DNA of 64,000 nucleotides from Pseudonocardia sp. CNS-139 (GTDB lineage Bacteria; Actinomycetota; Actinomycetes; Mycobacteriales; Pseudonocardiaceae): the NCBI GenBank assembly GCA_001942415.1, contig MKJX01000099.1, positions 1 through 64,000 on the forward strand. The letters are read 5' to 3'. The notes under the pieces were generated by a model. That model saw nothing but the letters and a program-made list of their open reading frames with translations, was not told the origin of the DNA and did no database searches. How positions within the stretch are numbered: position 1 is the first letter of the stretch; each line of letters opens with the position of its first letter. The translations under genes and the position numbers were made by a program. Shown here piece by piece: positions 54,023-63,200 of this stretch.

Positions 54023-54293
54023 GTGTTGAGACGCGCAGGAATTGTCCTCGGGCGGCGACAGCGGGCCTGCTCGTGTTGAGCCCGCTCGCCTACGCCGCTG
54101 ACCAGCAGCAAGAACCGCCCGGCAGCCTGATCGACCTCGACGACGTCAATGTGCTGAGCAACCTCCCCGTCTGCCCGATCTGACGTTGCCGATCGCCGTC
54201 GGCAACGTGCTGGGCATTCTCGGAATCGGTGCCGCGAGCTCCACCGCGGCGGATGCGCCCGTCACCTGTGCGGCGGTCGACGCCGACCACTAG
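54023..54293 (+). CDS. small secreted protein, chaplin/rodlin-like (two indels)
   Basis: About 90 residues when two single-base deletions (near 54050 and 54175) are corrected. GTG 54023 opens a signal peptide (RRAGIVLGAATAGLLVLSPL) with cleavage expected after AYA, then a mature part with two cysteines (NLPVCPDL and APVTCAAV) flanking a hydrophobic stretch VGNVLGILGIGAAS. This size, exported hydrophobic core and cysteine pair recall the rodlin/chaplin-type surface proteins of sporulating actinomycetes, though the similarity is only of pattern. CAGGAG lies eight bases upstream of the start. Confidence 0.55.
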
Positions 54294-54394
54294 CGGTTCA
54301 CGGACAACGGGTCGCGCGCCGAACTCGGCGGGCGACCCGTTCGTCTTCCGTCGACGGGCGGAACCCGCTTGCCCGTACTGGGTACACTGTACGC

Positions 54395-55195
54395 ATGATT
54401 CTGGTCACGGGGGCGACGGGGAACGTCGGCCGGCTGGTGGTGGACCACCTGCTGGCCGCTGGAGCGACGGACGTGCGGGCGCTGACCAACCATCCGGAAC
54501 GGGCGAAGCTGCCGCCGGAGGTCGACGTCGTGCGCGGCTACCTGGGCGCGGTGGAGACGCTGCCGGCCGCGCTGGAGGGCGTCGAGCGGATGTACCTGGC
54601 GCCGCTGGAGACCACCGTGCGCGAGGTGACGGGGCTCGCGGCGAAGGCGGGCGTGCAGCACGTCGTGGACCTCGCCGGGCCGAAGGACTCCTGGTGGGGG
54701 CCGATCGAGGTGGCGGTCGAGGAGTCCGGCGTCGCGTGGACGCACCTGGAGGCCGGCGAGTTCATGGACAACACGCTGTCCTGGGCCGACCAGATCCGGA
54801 CGACCGGGCAGGTGCGCGACGCGTACCCGGGTTCGGCCAACGCGATGATCGCGCTCGACGACATCGCCGCCGCGGCGGCCGTCTGCCTGACGCAGGACGG
54901 GCACACCGGCCGGGCCTACGAGCTGACCGGCCCCGAGTCGCTGACGCGGGCCGAGAAGGTGCGGCTCATCGGGGAGGCGCTCGGGCGCGAGGTGCCGTAC
55001 GTGGAGCTGAGCCACGCGGAGGCGGTTGAGGAGCTGCGGCCCTCGATGGGGGAGTACGCCCAGTGGTACGTCGACGGGATGGCCGACCTGGTCGCGCACC
55101 CCCAGCGGGCGCTGCCGACGTTCAGGGAGCTGACCGGGCGGCCGGGCACGACGTTCGCGGAGTGGGCGCGGCGCAACGTGGAGCTGTTCCGCTAA
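54395..55195 (+). CDS. NmrA-like NAD(P)-binding protein
   Basis: A 266-residue intact atypical SDR. ILVTGATGNVGRLVVDHLLA is the glycine-rich nucleotide-binding loop, and HLEAGEFMDNTLSWADQI with GSANAMIALDDIAAAA matches the NmrA/QOR-like proteins, which lack the usual Tyr-Lys pair and may sense or use NADPH. ATG 54395. Its TAA overlaps the stop of the convergent flavin monooxygenase gene. Confidence 0.9.
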   Translation: MILVTGATGNVGRLVVDHLLAAGATDVRALTNHPERAKLPPEVDVVRGYLGAVETLPAALEGVERMYLAPLETTVREVTGLAAKAGVQHVVDLAGPKDSWWGPIEVAVEESGVAWTHLEAGEFMDNTLSWADQIRTTGQVRDAYPGSANAMIALDDIAAAAAVCLTQDGHTGRAYELTGPESLTRAEKVRLIGEALGREVPYVELSHAEAVEELRPSMGEYAQWYVDGMADLVAHPQRALPTFRELTGRPGTTFAEWARRNVELFR

Positions 55196-56231
55196 CGCCG
55201 GGCGTGGGCGCGCAGCCGGCGGGCGACGTGCCGCGCGTCCCGGCCGACGCCGTGCATCGTGGCCGAGAGGATCGTGCGCTGGAAGTCGAGCCCGACGAAC
55301 GCGAGGCCGGGGTGGGTGCGGGACAGCCCGGACCGCTGCACCGGGCGGCCGCCGGGCCCGAGCGCGCCCAGCGGGCGCAGGTGGTCCAGGTCCGGGTGGT
55401 AGCCGGTGGCGAGCACGACCGCGTCGACGTGCTCGGTGCGGCCGTCCGGCCAGCGCAGGTCCGTGCCGTCGGCGCCGACGAACATCGGGCGCGCGTCGGG
55501 ACGGCCGGCGGCGAGCGCGGCCCGGTAGCCGCCGACGTCGAGCGCGGGCACCCCGCTGGGACGGATCAGCGGCCCGACGGGCAGCCGGCCGGCGAGCGCG
55601 GCGACCGTCCAGAACCGCGAGTCGCCGGGCACCGGGCCGTCCGTGACGAACCGGACGGGACCGCGGGTGGCCAGCGAGACGCGGGCGTGCCCGGCCAGCT
55701 CGACGGCGATCTGCACGGCGGAGTTGCCGCGGCCGACCACGACCACCCGCTGCCCGGCGAACGCGGCGGGGCTGCGGTAGTCGGCCGAGTGCAGGACGCG
55801 GCCGCGGTAGCCGCGGAGCGCGGGCAGCTCGGGTGTGCGCGGGCGGCCGAAGGCGCCCGTCGCGGAGACGACCATGGGCGCGGTCAGCTCGGCGCCGTCG
55901 GCGGTGCGGACGCGGAAGCCGGCCGGGTCGCGCACGACGGCCGTGACGCGCCGGCCGGTGTGGACGGGGCAGTCCAGCCGGGCGGCGCTCGTGCGCAGGT
56001 AGGCGGCGGCCTCGTCGCGGGTGGGGTAGCGGTGCGGTCGCCGGGGAACGGCAGCCCGGGCAGCGCGTTGAAGTGCGCCGGGGTGAACAGGACGAGGCTG
56101 TCGTAGTACCGCGGCCACGAGCCCGTCGGATGGTCGCCGGCCTCCAGGACGCGCGGCCGGAGCCCGGCCCGCAGGAGGGCTCCGGCGGCCGCGATGCCCG
56201 CCTGCCCGGCGCCGATCACGATCACCTGCAC
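55192..56231 (-). CDS. FAD/NADP-dependent monooxygenase, FMO-like (one frameshift)
   Basis: About 346 residues. VQVIVIGAGQAGIAAAGALL binds FAD, and GQRVVVVGRGNSAVQIAVEL the second nucleotide; VLATGYHPDLDHL is the ATG motif. The frame changes near 56035 before YPTRDEAAAYL. This layout matches the flavoprotein oxidoreductases annotated as FMO or CzcO-like. GTG 56231. Neighbouring genes (NmrA, protease) give no clue to substrate. Confidence 0.88.
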
Positions 56232-56277
56232 GCCCGCATTGTGGGCAGCGCGGGAGCTTCCGGACAATCCGATTGGG

Positions 56278-57098
56278 CTACCGCACGTCGGGCGGTGTGA
56301 ACGGCTCGGTGCCGAGCACGAGCGAGACCGTGCCGATGCCGCCGTAGCGGTTCGCGTAGGTGAGCGCGTGCGCGAGGTCGGTGACGCCGTTGGTGCGGCT
56401 TCCGTCCAGGAAGAGCGTGCTGAGCACGCCGAACGCGCGGCCGTCCGCGTCGAGGTAGCCGCTGCCGGAGTCGCCGGGACGGCCGGGCGGGGAGGTGTCG
56501 ACGCGGTGGGTCAGCCGCCGGGGCCCGAGCCGAGGCTGCGCCCCTCCTTGACCGCGCGCCGGTGCTGCGGCTGGTAGCTGTAGACGGGCTCGCCGGACAC
56601 GGTGCCGTCCGTGTCGAGGTCGGTGGGCCCGCCCAGCCGCGGGACGGTCGGGTCCACCCGCTCGACGTCCCGCGCGGCCAGCTCGACCAGCGCGAAGTCG
56701 TTGAGCGTGCAGAGGGTCTGGTCGGTCTCGCCGCGCACCTGCATCGTGCCCCACGAGGTGTACGCCAGCGTGCCGGTCGTGCGCTCGCCGTCGGCCGTCT
56801 CGACGACCACCGGGGTGCCGAGCGGGAGCGTGCGCTCGGCGCAGCCGCTCAGCCCGGTGGCCTCGCCGCCGGCCGCGCAGTGTGCCGCGTAGCCCAGGTA
56901 GGTGGCCTCCGTCCCGGCGAAGACGAACGCGGCCGTGCACGCGCTGGTGGCGTCCGTCTCGACGGGGCTGAGCATCAGCACCCCGGGTGTGATGTCGGCG
57001 TCGCGCGGTGCGGCGGACGCGGTGACCGGTACGACGAGGCCGAACGCTGCGGTGGCCACGGCGGTGGCGACGAACAGCGCGCTGCGGCGACGATCCAC
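56278..57098 (-). CDS. secreted trypsin-like serine protease (one frameshift)
   Basis: About 273 residues. An N-terminal signal peptide (LFVATAVATAAFGLVVPVTA) precedes a chymotrypsin-fold domain: YAAHCAAG (His), TLNDFALVEL (Asp) and, after a frame change near 56515, RPGDSGSGYLDADG (nucleophilic Ser). Cysteines at SACTAAF and HCAAGG, SGCAER and QTLCTL suggest disulfides, fitting an exported protein. GTG 57098 is the start. The protein would act outside the cell. Confidence 0.85.
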
Positions 57099-57305
57099 AT
57101 CAACTCCCCGGCGCGGATGATCGCCCTACCGTAAGCGGAGCGCAGCCCGGTTGGGTCCGAACGTAACTCGACGGAGTGACGTCCGAGCGCCGACCGATCG
57201 GCGAACGGACACCGGCGTCAGGGCGTCCGTACGCGTCTGCGAGGCTGGCCCGGCTCCCCGCACCGGTCCCGGCTGGCGCGCCGTCGCGACCTGAGAGGGA
57301 CCGGT

Positions 57306-57934
57306 GTGGACCTGTTCGCCGTGTGCGACGCCCTGCTGCGCAGCCCGTGGCTGCTGCCGCTGCTGGTCGTCATGATCGCGGTGGACGCGCCGTTCCCGAT
57401 GTTCCCGAGCGAGACGCTGCTGATGTCGGCGTCGGCGATGGCGTTCGGCAGCCACGACGTGACGCTGGTCGCGGGACTGTTCGTGGCCTCGGTCGTCGGT
57501 TCGGTGCTCGGCGACACCGCGGTGTTCTGGCTCGGCCGCTGCTCGCACCGCGTGCTGCGCCGCGCGTCGACGTGGAGTGCGGGATCGCCGGCTGGGTGCG
57601 GGCCCGGATGCTGGCCCGGCCGGGGGTCGCGCTGGTCGGGGCGCGGTTCGTGCCCGGCGGGCGGCTGGTGAGCACGGCCGCGGCCGGGCGGTTCGGGCTG
57701 CCGCTGCGCCGCTTCCTGCCGTGGACGGTGGCGAGCTCCGCGGCGTGGGCGGTCTACATGCTGCTGATCGGGCTGGCGCTGGGCCCGATCACGGGCGGGA
57801 ACCCGCTGCTGAGCCTGCTCGCCGGGGCCGTGATGGCGGTGCTGACCGCGGTCGGGTTCGCCGTCGCGGGCCGGGTGCGCCGGATGCGCGCGACGCCTGA
57901 CCGGCCGGTCAGGACGCTCGTCACCACCGGTTGA
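57306..57934 (+). CDS. DedA-family membrane protein (one frameshift)
   Basis: About 209 residues. SPWLLPLLVVMIAVDAPFPM with FPSETLLMSASAMA is the conserved opening, and, after a frame change near 57570, VGARFVPGGRLVSTAAAGRF is the DedA signature with its membrane-embedded glycine/arginine; AWAVYMLLIGLALGPITG follows. DedA proteins are lipid scramblases/flippases, for instance recycling undecaprenyl phosphate or phosphatidylethanolamine. GTG 57306 (GTG 57304 in another frame is a decoy). Confidence 0.88.
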
Positions 57935-57953
57935 CCGGTCCCATACTTCCGGC

Positions 57954-58205
57954 GTGAACCAGCGCTGGGTGGGCGACGTCGGGGTCGACAACGCCAGGTG
58001 GCTCGCCACCGAGAGCCGGACCGCCGGGCTCGCGGCCGAGTACCGGCCGCGGGACGTCGGCGAGGGCCGGATCGAGTACAACGCGCTCGCCCTCGGGGCC
58101 GCGCGCGAGCTCGGTGAGGAGGAGGACGGCTACATCACCGACGACGGCGAGGGGCTGCGCGTCTGGATCGGCGACGACGCGTTCGAGCTGGTCGGCGACG
58201 ACTGA
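57954..58205 (+). CDS. hypothetical small acidic protein
   Basis: An 83-residue protein from GTG 57954, 19 bases after the DedA gene. The C-terminal half is strongly acidic (ARELGEEEDGYITDDGEGLR) and ends VWIGDDAFELVGDD. No cysteine, membrane helix or known domain. It may be co-transcribed with dedA. I recognise no family. Confidence 0.6.
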   Translation: MNQRWVGDVGVDNARWLATESRTAGLAAEYRPRDVGEGRIEYNALALGAARELGEEEDGYITDDGEGLRVWIGDDAFELVGDD

Positions 58206-58222
58206 GAGCGCAAGAACAAAAC

Positions 58223-58289
58223 GAGAGCACTGCTCTTGACGGGTTCGACCCGCGGTGGTTCACTGATCCTCAGTGAGAGCACTGCTCTC
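58223..58289 (+). promoter_or_regulatory. promoter with two palindromic operators
   Basis: GAGAGCA-C-TGCTCTT (58223-58237) and the perfect GAGAGCA-C-TGCTCTC (58275-58289) are 52 bases apart. TTGACG at 58235-58240 fits a -35 box, with a weak TTCACT -10 near 58259-58264, so one palindrome overlaps the -35 region and the other lies just past the expected transcription start. This is a typical repressor arrangement for the deazaflavin-oxidoreductase gene that begins at 58314. No regulator gene is adjacent. Confidence 0.75.
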
Positions 58290-58313
58290 GAATAGCACCC
58301 GAGGAGAACCACG

Positions 58314-58758
58314 ATGAGCAACACCGAGCGCTACGTCCGCGTCGGCCGGGCCACCGACGTCTTCACGCCGTGGTCGGGTGGCTGACCCGCCTCGGCGTGA
58401 GCGTGTGGGGCTCGCGGGTGCTGGCCGTGCGCGGGCGCAAGAGCGGCGAGTGGCGCACCACGCCCGTCAACCTGCTGACCCACGACGGCAGCGCTACCTC
58501 GTCGCCCCGCGCGGGCACACGCAGTGGGTGCGCAACCTGCGCGCCGCGGGCGGGACGGGCGAGCTGCGCGTCGGGCGGCGGGTCGAGGCGTTCACCGCCG
58601 ACGAGCTGGCCGACGACGAGAAGCCGTCCGTGCTGCGGGCGTACCTGCGGCGGTGGAAGTTCGAGGTGGGCGTGTTCTTCGACGGGGTGGACGCCTCGGC
58701 GACCGACGCCACGCTGCGCCGGATCGCCCCGGGCTACCCGGTCTTCCGGCTCCGCTGA
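58314..58758 (+). CDS. deazaflavin (F420)-dependent nitroreductase-family protein (two indels)
   Basis: About 148 residues after correcting indels near 58368 and 58490. WLTRLGVSVWGSRVLAVRGR with RKSGEWRTTPVNLLTHDG, and RYLVAPRGHTQWVRNLRAAG, are the hallmarks of the Ddn-like split-barrel enzymes that bind F420. Mycobacterial relatives reduce nitroimidazoles and quinones. ATG 58314 has GAGGAG upstream. The doubled palindrome before it indicates inducible expression. Confidence 0.87.
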
Positions 58759-59004
58759 GCTGCGGCTGAGCCGGAGAAGGCGGATCAACCGGTGCCGGCG
58801 GAGGCTCCCCTTTCCGCCGGCCCCGGTCAGTTCGCTCAACGGCCGACCCGGCGGCGAGGTTCGGTATGTCAGCACGCTCCGTCGAGCGGGTGAGTGCGAG
58901 CGGTGATCGGCGGGGGTCGTGGCGGCGGCCGGTGGGACGGCCCGGGAGGACCGGTCGGCGCAGGCCGGTCACGTTCCGTCGAGGTGTCGGCGCCCGTCGG
59001 CGAG

Positions 59005-59059
59005 TTGCAGCAAAGCCACCCCCACGCCGTCTCGCTGCATGAGGGTGGCTTTGCTGCAA
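59005..59059. terminator. 17-bp perfect inverted repeat
   Basis: TTGCAGCAAAGCCACCC (59005-59021) and its complement (59043-59059) with a 21-base loop. It lies between the convergent F420-type gene and the PucR gene and shares the AAAGCCAC core with the repeat at 20096. The rest of the 318-base gap (58759-59076) shows nothing recognisable. Confidence 0.85.
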
Positions 59060-59076
59060 CGGGGGGCGGGCGGGAG

Positions 59077-60943
59077 TCAGCCGCCGCGGAGGGCGCGAAG
59101 GTGCAGGGCCAGCTGGAGCTCCAGGGCCCGGGCGGGCTCGTGCCAGTCGGGGCCGAGCAGCGCCGCCACCCGTTCCAGGCGCTGCGCCACCGTGTTGACG
59201 TGCACGTGCAGCGCGGCGGCCGCCCGGCTCGGGCTCCCGCCGGCCGTGAAGTACGCGGCGAGCGTGCCGAGCAGGTCGGTGCCGCGGCGGGCGTCGTAGG
59301 CGGTGACGGGCCCGGAGCACGCGCTCCAGGTACCCGTCGACGTCGGCCGGCCCGCCCGACACGAGCCCGGCGAACCCGAGGTCGCGGGCGCGCCCGCGGT
59401 CATGCCCAGCGCGGCGAGCGCGTCGGCGGTCCGGACGGCCTCGGCGTGTGCCGCCTGCAGCCCCGCGGCCGGGACGACCGGGCCCGCCGCGCCGACCGTC
59501 ACCCCGTCGCCCAGCCGGCGGGCCAGTTCCGCGGCGACTGCGGACGCGTCCCGCCCGGGCACGACCGCGACGACCGCGCCCGTCGCGCCGGCGAGCCCGC
59601 GGCCGAGCCCGGCGGACGACCGCGCCCGTCGCTCGCCGGCGAGCCCGCGGCCGAGCCCGGCGGTGGCCGCCAGGTGCGTCCCGCGCCGCACGCCCCGGCA
59701 GACGGCGACGACGTGCGGCGTCTGCAGCCGCAGGCCCAAGAGCCGCCCGCGTTCGACGAGCGTGGAGTCGGTGGGCCCGGCCGGGCGGGCGAGCAGGTCG
59801 GCGAGCAGGTCGGTGCGCACCCGCTGGTCGGCCTCGGCCGCGCGCAGCCGGAAGAGCAGCACGAGCGCCGTCACCATGGCGGCCCGCTCGACCGTGCGGC
59901 CCTGCCCGGAGTCGAGCGCCGGGCGCCCGCCGAGCACGAGCGTGCCGAGCCGCTGCCCGGCCGCGCTCACGGCGACGGCCCACGTGCCGTCCGCCTCCGC
60001 GAGCCGTCCGGACGCGGCCGAGCGCCGTACGGCGTCGGAGCCGGCGAGCGGGTCGCGGTCCGGGCCCGGGTCGGGCGCGGCGCCGTACGTGGCGGTCCGG
60101 TGGCCGTCGACGTCGAGCACGGCCACCCAGCAGCCGAGCAGCTCGCCGAGCGCGGCCGCGATGTCGTCCACCCCGCCGCCGGAGAGCACGACGCCGGCGA
60201 ACCGGTCGTGGGCCGCGGCGGCCTGCTCGATCCCGGCGTGCGCGGCCGAGAGCGCGGCGAGGGCCCCGGCCGTCTCGGCCGCGCGGCGGGCCTGCACGAG
60301 CGAGACGGCGGCCAGCGCGGCCAGCGAGCCGAGCAGCGCCACCTCGTCCCGCCCGAACGGGCGGTAGGTGCGGTTGCCGCGAACAGCACGCCGACGAACT
60401 CGCCGTCGACGAGCAGCGGCACCCCGCAGATCGCGACCAGCCCCTCCTCCTCGACGGCCGCGTCGATCTCGGGGGTGTGGTCGTAGCGGCCGTCGCTCGG
60501 GTAGTCCGGCGTCCAGTACGGGCGACGGGTCTGCGCGACGAGCCCGCCGAGCCCGGCGCCCTGCGCCAGCCGCAGCGCCTGGAACCGCGCCGACACCGAC
60601 CCGGCCGTCGCGCGCATGTACGTGTCGCCGCGCTCGGCGTCGGCCAGCGTGAGGTAGGAGCAGTCGGCGCCGAGCAGACTGCGGGTGCGGCGGACGATCG
60701 CGTCGAGCACCCCGCCGGGCTCGGGCCGCGAGGCGAGGTCGCGGGCGATGTCGACCAGGGCCGACAGCTCGGACTCGCGGCGGCGGTGCGCGTCGATCCC
60801 GGACCGCACGCGCAGCGCGAGCTCGCGGGCGACCGCCCCCGTCTCGGGGTCGGCCGCCGCGAGCGCCCGCGCCTGCTCCTCGATCCTCTCCGCGGGGGCG
60901 TCCTGCGCGAGCAGCGCAGCAGCTCCAACGCGGTGCGGGACAC
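59077..60943 (-). CDS. PucR/CdaR-family regulator with GAF domains (frameshifted)
   Basis: About 620 residues. After a short N-terminal helical part (GTG 60943; frame change near 60915) comes a GAF domain (YMRATAGSVSARFQALRLAQ; GLVAICGVPLLVDGEFVGVL, with a frame change near 60375), a second sensor region (LAGSDAVRRSAASGRLAEAD), and, after a frame change near 59320, the C-terminal PucR helix-turn-helix SRAAAALHVHVNTVAQRLER. A duplicated stretch GLGRGLAG occurs in the middle. Such regulators often activate adjacent catabolic genes; here those of hydroxybutyrate import and oxidation. Confidence 0.87.
59574..59663. repeat. tandem duplication of about 46 bp inside the PucR gene
   Basis: The segment 59574-59619 is repeated at 59620-59663 and just beyond with a two-base insertion (CT) as the main difference, giving GLGRGLAG twice in the protein. 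It lies in a poorly conserved region between the sensor and DNA-binding domains. Confidence 0.75.
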
Positions 60944-60993
60944 GGCGGCGATGATGCCACCGCCGGCCCCGGCCACCTGCTCGTTCCGGTCGG

Positions 60994-62322
60994 TCAGCGG
61001 GTCAGCGCCGGGTCGTCGGCGAGGTCGCGGTGGCGCGTCTCGCCGTACGTCGCGACGGCCACGAGCGTCAGCAGCGCGGAGAGCGCCACGTAGACCGCGA
61101 CCGCGTACCCGCTGTCGAACGCGGTGTAGAGCGCGACCGCGATGATCGGTGCCAGGCCGCCGGCCACCACCGACGCGAGCTGGTAGCCGACCGACACGCC
61201 GGAGTAGCGCACGTTCGTGCCGAACAGCTCGGACAGGAACGCGGCCTGCGGGCCGTACATCGCCCCGTGGAAGAAGAGCCCGCCGACCACGGCCAGCACG
61301 GTGAGCCCGAAGTTCGTCGTGTCGATGAGCGCGATGAAGACGAACCCCCAGACGCCCACCCCCGCCGCTCCCAGCAGGTAGACGGGCCTGCGCCCGAACC
61401 GGTCCGACAGCGCGCCCCAGATCGGCACGGTCACCAGGTGGAACGCCGCGCCGATCAGGACCGCGCCGAGGACGAACGAGCTGGGCAGGCCGAACCTCGC
61501 CGTGAGGTAGGAGGTGATGACGATCGTGAAGATGTAGTAGGAGACGTTCTCGGCGAACCGCGCGCCCATCGCCGTGAACACCTCGCGCGGGTAGCGCCGG
61601 AACACGTCGACGATCGGCATGTGCTCGGCGGCCGGCTGCTCGGCGGCGCGCTCCTGCGCGGCCCTGAACACCGGCGACTCCTCGACCGACAGCCGGATGT
61701 AGAGCCCGATCAGCACCAGCACGGCCGAGAGCAGGAACGGGATGCGCCAGCCCCACGACTGGAAGGACGCGTCGTCCTGGACGGCGGCGAGCAGGAACAG
61801 CAGCCCGTTGGCCAGCAGCTGGCCGAGCGGCACGCCCGCCTGCGGCCAGCTCGCCCAGTAGCCGCGACGGGCCGGGTCGCCGTGCTCGGAGACGATGAGC
61901 ACGGCACCGCCCCACTCGCCGCCCAGCGCGAAACCCTGGATCAGCCGCAGGACGATCAGCAGGATCGGCGCCGCCACCCCGATCGTGGCCGCGCTGGGGA
62001 GCAGGCCGATGGCGAACGTCGCCGCGCCCATCATCACGAGGCTGATGACCAGCAGCTTCTTGCGGCCGAGCCGGTCGCCGTAGTGCCCGAACACGAGCCC
62101 GCCGACGGGCCGGGCCACGAACCCGATCGCGAACGTCGCCAGCGAGGCGACCGTTCCGGCCGCGGGGCCGAGCGCCGGGAAGAAGACCGAGTTGAACACC
62201 AGCGCCGCGGCGACGCCGTAGAGGAAGAAGTCGTACCACTCGACGGTGGTGCCGGCCATGCTGGCGGCGACCACCCTGATGATGTTGGTGTTCTGGCGGG
62301 TACCGGTCTGCCTGTCGACCAC
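60994..62322 (-). CDS. MFS transporter, MHS family
   Basis: A 442-residue intact transporter with 12 helices. AASMAGTTVEWYDFFLYGVA and GHYGDRLGRKKLLVISLVMM hold the metabolite:H+ symporter signatures, with RLIQGFALGGEWGGAVLIVS and SDRFGRRPVYLLGA (second-half loop). MHS members import organic acids such as shikimate, proline/betaine or alpha-ketoglutarate. It lies between hydroxybutyrate dehydrogenase and PucR genes on one strand, so the cargo may be 3-hydroxybutyrate or a related acid (inference). Start ATG 62322, 16 bases from the dehydrogenase stop. Confidence 0.93.
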   Translation of the reverse strand: MVDRQTGTRQNTNIIRVVAASMAGTTVEWYDFFLYGVAAALVFNSVFFPALGPAAGTVASLATFAIGFVARPVGGLVFGHYGDRLGRKKLLVISLVMMGAATFAIGLLPSAATIGVAAPILLIVLRLIQGFALGGEWGGAVLIVSEHGDPARRGYWASWPQAGVPLGQLLANGLLFLLAAVQDDASFQSWGWRIPFLLSAVLVLIGLYIRLSVEESPVFRAAQERAAEQPAAEHMPIVDVFRRYPREVFTAMGARFAENVSYYIFTIVITSYLTARFGLPSSFVLGAVLIGAAFHLVTVPIWGALSDRFGRRPVYLLGAAGVGVWGFVFIALIDTTNFGLTVLAVVGGLFFHGAMYGPQAAFLSELFGTNVRYSGVSVGYQLASVVAGGLAPIIAVALYTAFDSGYAVAVYVALSALLTLVAVATYGETRHRDLADDPALTR

Positions 62323-62338
62323 GTTGTCTCCCGGGTTC

Positions 62339-63105
62339 CTAGTGTGCGGTCCAGCCGCCGTCCACGGACAGCGACGCTCCCGAGACGGACGCCGACGCGG
62401 GGCCGTACAGCACCGCGGCGAGCTCGGCCACCTCGTCCGGCTCGACGAGGCGCTTCACGGCCACCGGGCCGAGCATCACCTGCTCGACCACCGCGTCCTC
62501 GTCGATGCCGTGCGCGCGGGCCTGGTCCGCGACCTGCCGCTCGACCAGCGGCGTGCGGACGTAGGCGGGCGCGATGCAGTTGCTCGTGACGCCGTGGGCG
62601 GCGCCCTCCAGCGCGATCACCTTGGAGAGCCCTTCCAGGCCGTGCTTCGCGCTGACGTATGCGGCCTTGAACGGGCTGGCCCGCAGGCCGTGCACGCTGG
62701 AGACGTTGACGACGCGGCCCCAGCCGCGGGCGTACATGTGCGGGAGGACGCGGCGGGCCAGCCGGAACGGCGCCTCCAGCATCACCCGCAGGATCAGCGA
62801 GAACCGCTCGGGGTCGAACTCCGGCACCGGCGCGACGTGTTGCAGGCCCGCGTGTTGACGAGCACGTCGACCTCGGCCGGGAGCGCGTCGACGGCGGCGA
62901 GGTCCGAGAGGTCGCAGACGACCGGGCGGACGCCGGGCACGTCGTCGGCGAGGGCCTTGAGGCCGGTCTCGTCGCGGTCCACGGCGAGCACGTCGGCGCC
63001 GTCGGCCACCAGCCGGCGCGCCAGCGCTGCGCCGATGCCCGACGCGGCACCGGTCACGAGCGCGGTGCGCCCGGCCAGCACGGGCGCGTTCGGCACGGAG
63101 CTCAT
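62339..63105 (-). CDS. 3-hydroxybutyrate dehydrogenase-like SDR (one frameshift)
   Basis: About 255 residues. TALVTGAASGIGAALARRLV binds NAD; after a frame change near 62850, the sequence AGLQHVAPVPEFDPERFSLI, VVNVSSVHGLRASPFKAAYV and SAKHGLEGLSKVIALE (Tyr-x-x-x-Lys) and NCIAPAYVRTPLVERQV closely follow bacterial D-3-hydroxybutyrate dehydrogenase, including the QHV and LVE substrate residues. It oxidises 3-hydroxybutyrate to acetoacetate in ketone-body/PHB use. First gene of the operon with MHS transporter and PucR regulator. ATG 63105. Confidence 0.9.
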
Positions 63106-63200
63106 GCCGCAGGACGGTACGTCCGCGGGCCCGATCCGGTCCGTGGCGGCGCCCTACTGATCCGGCCCGGTCGATGTGGCGGCGCCACACCCGAGGTCGA

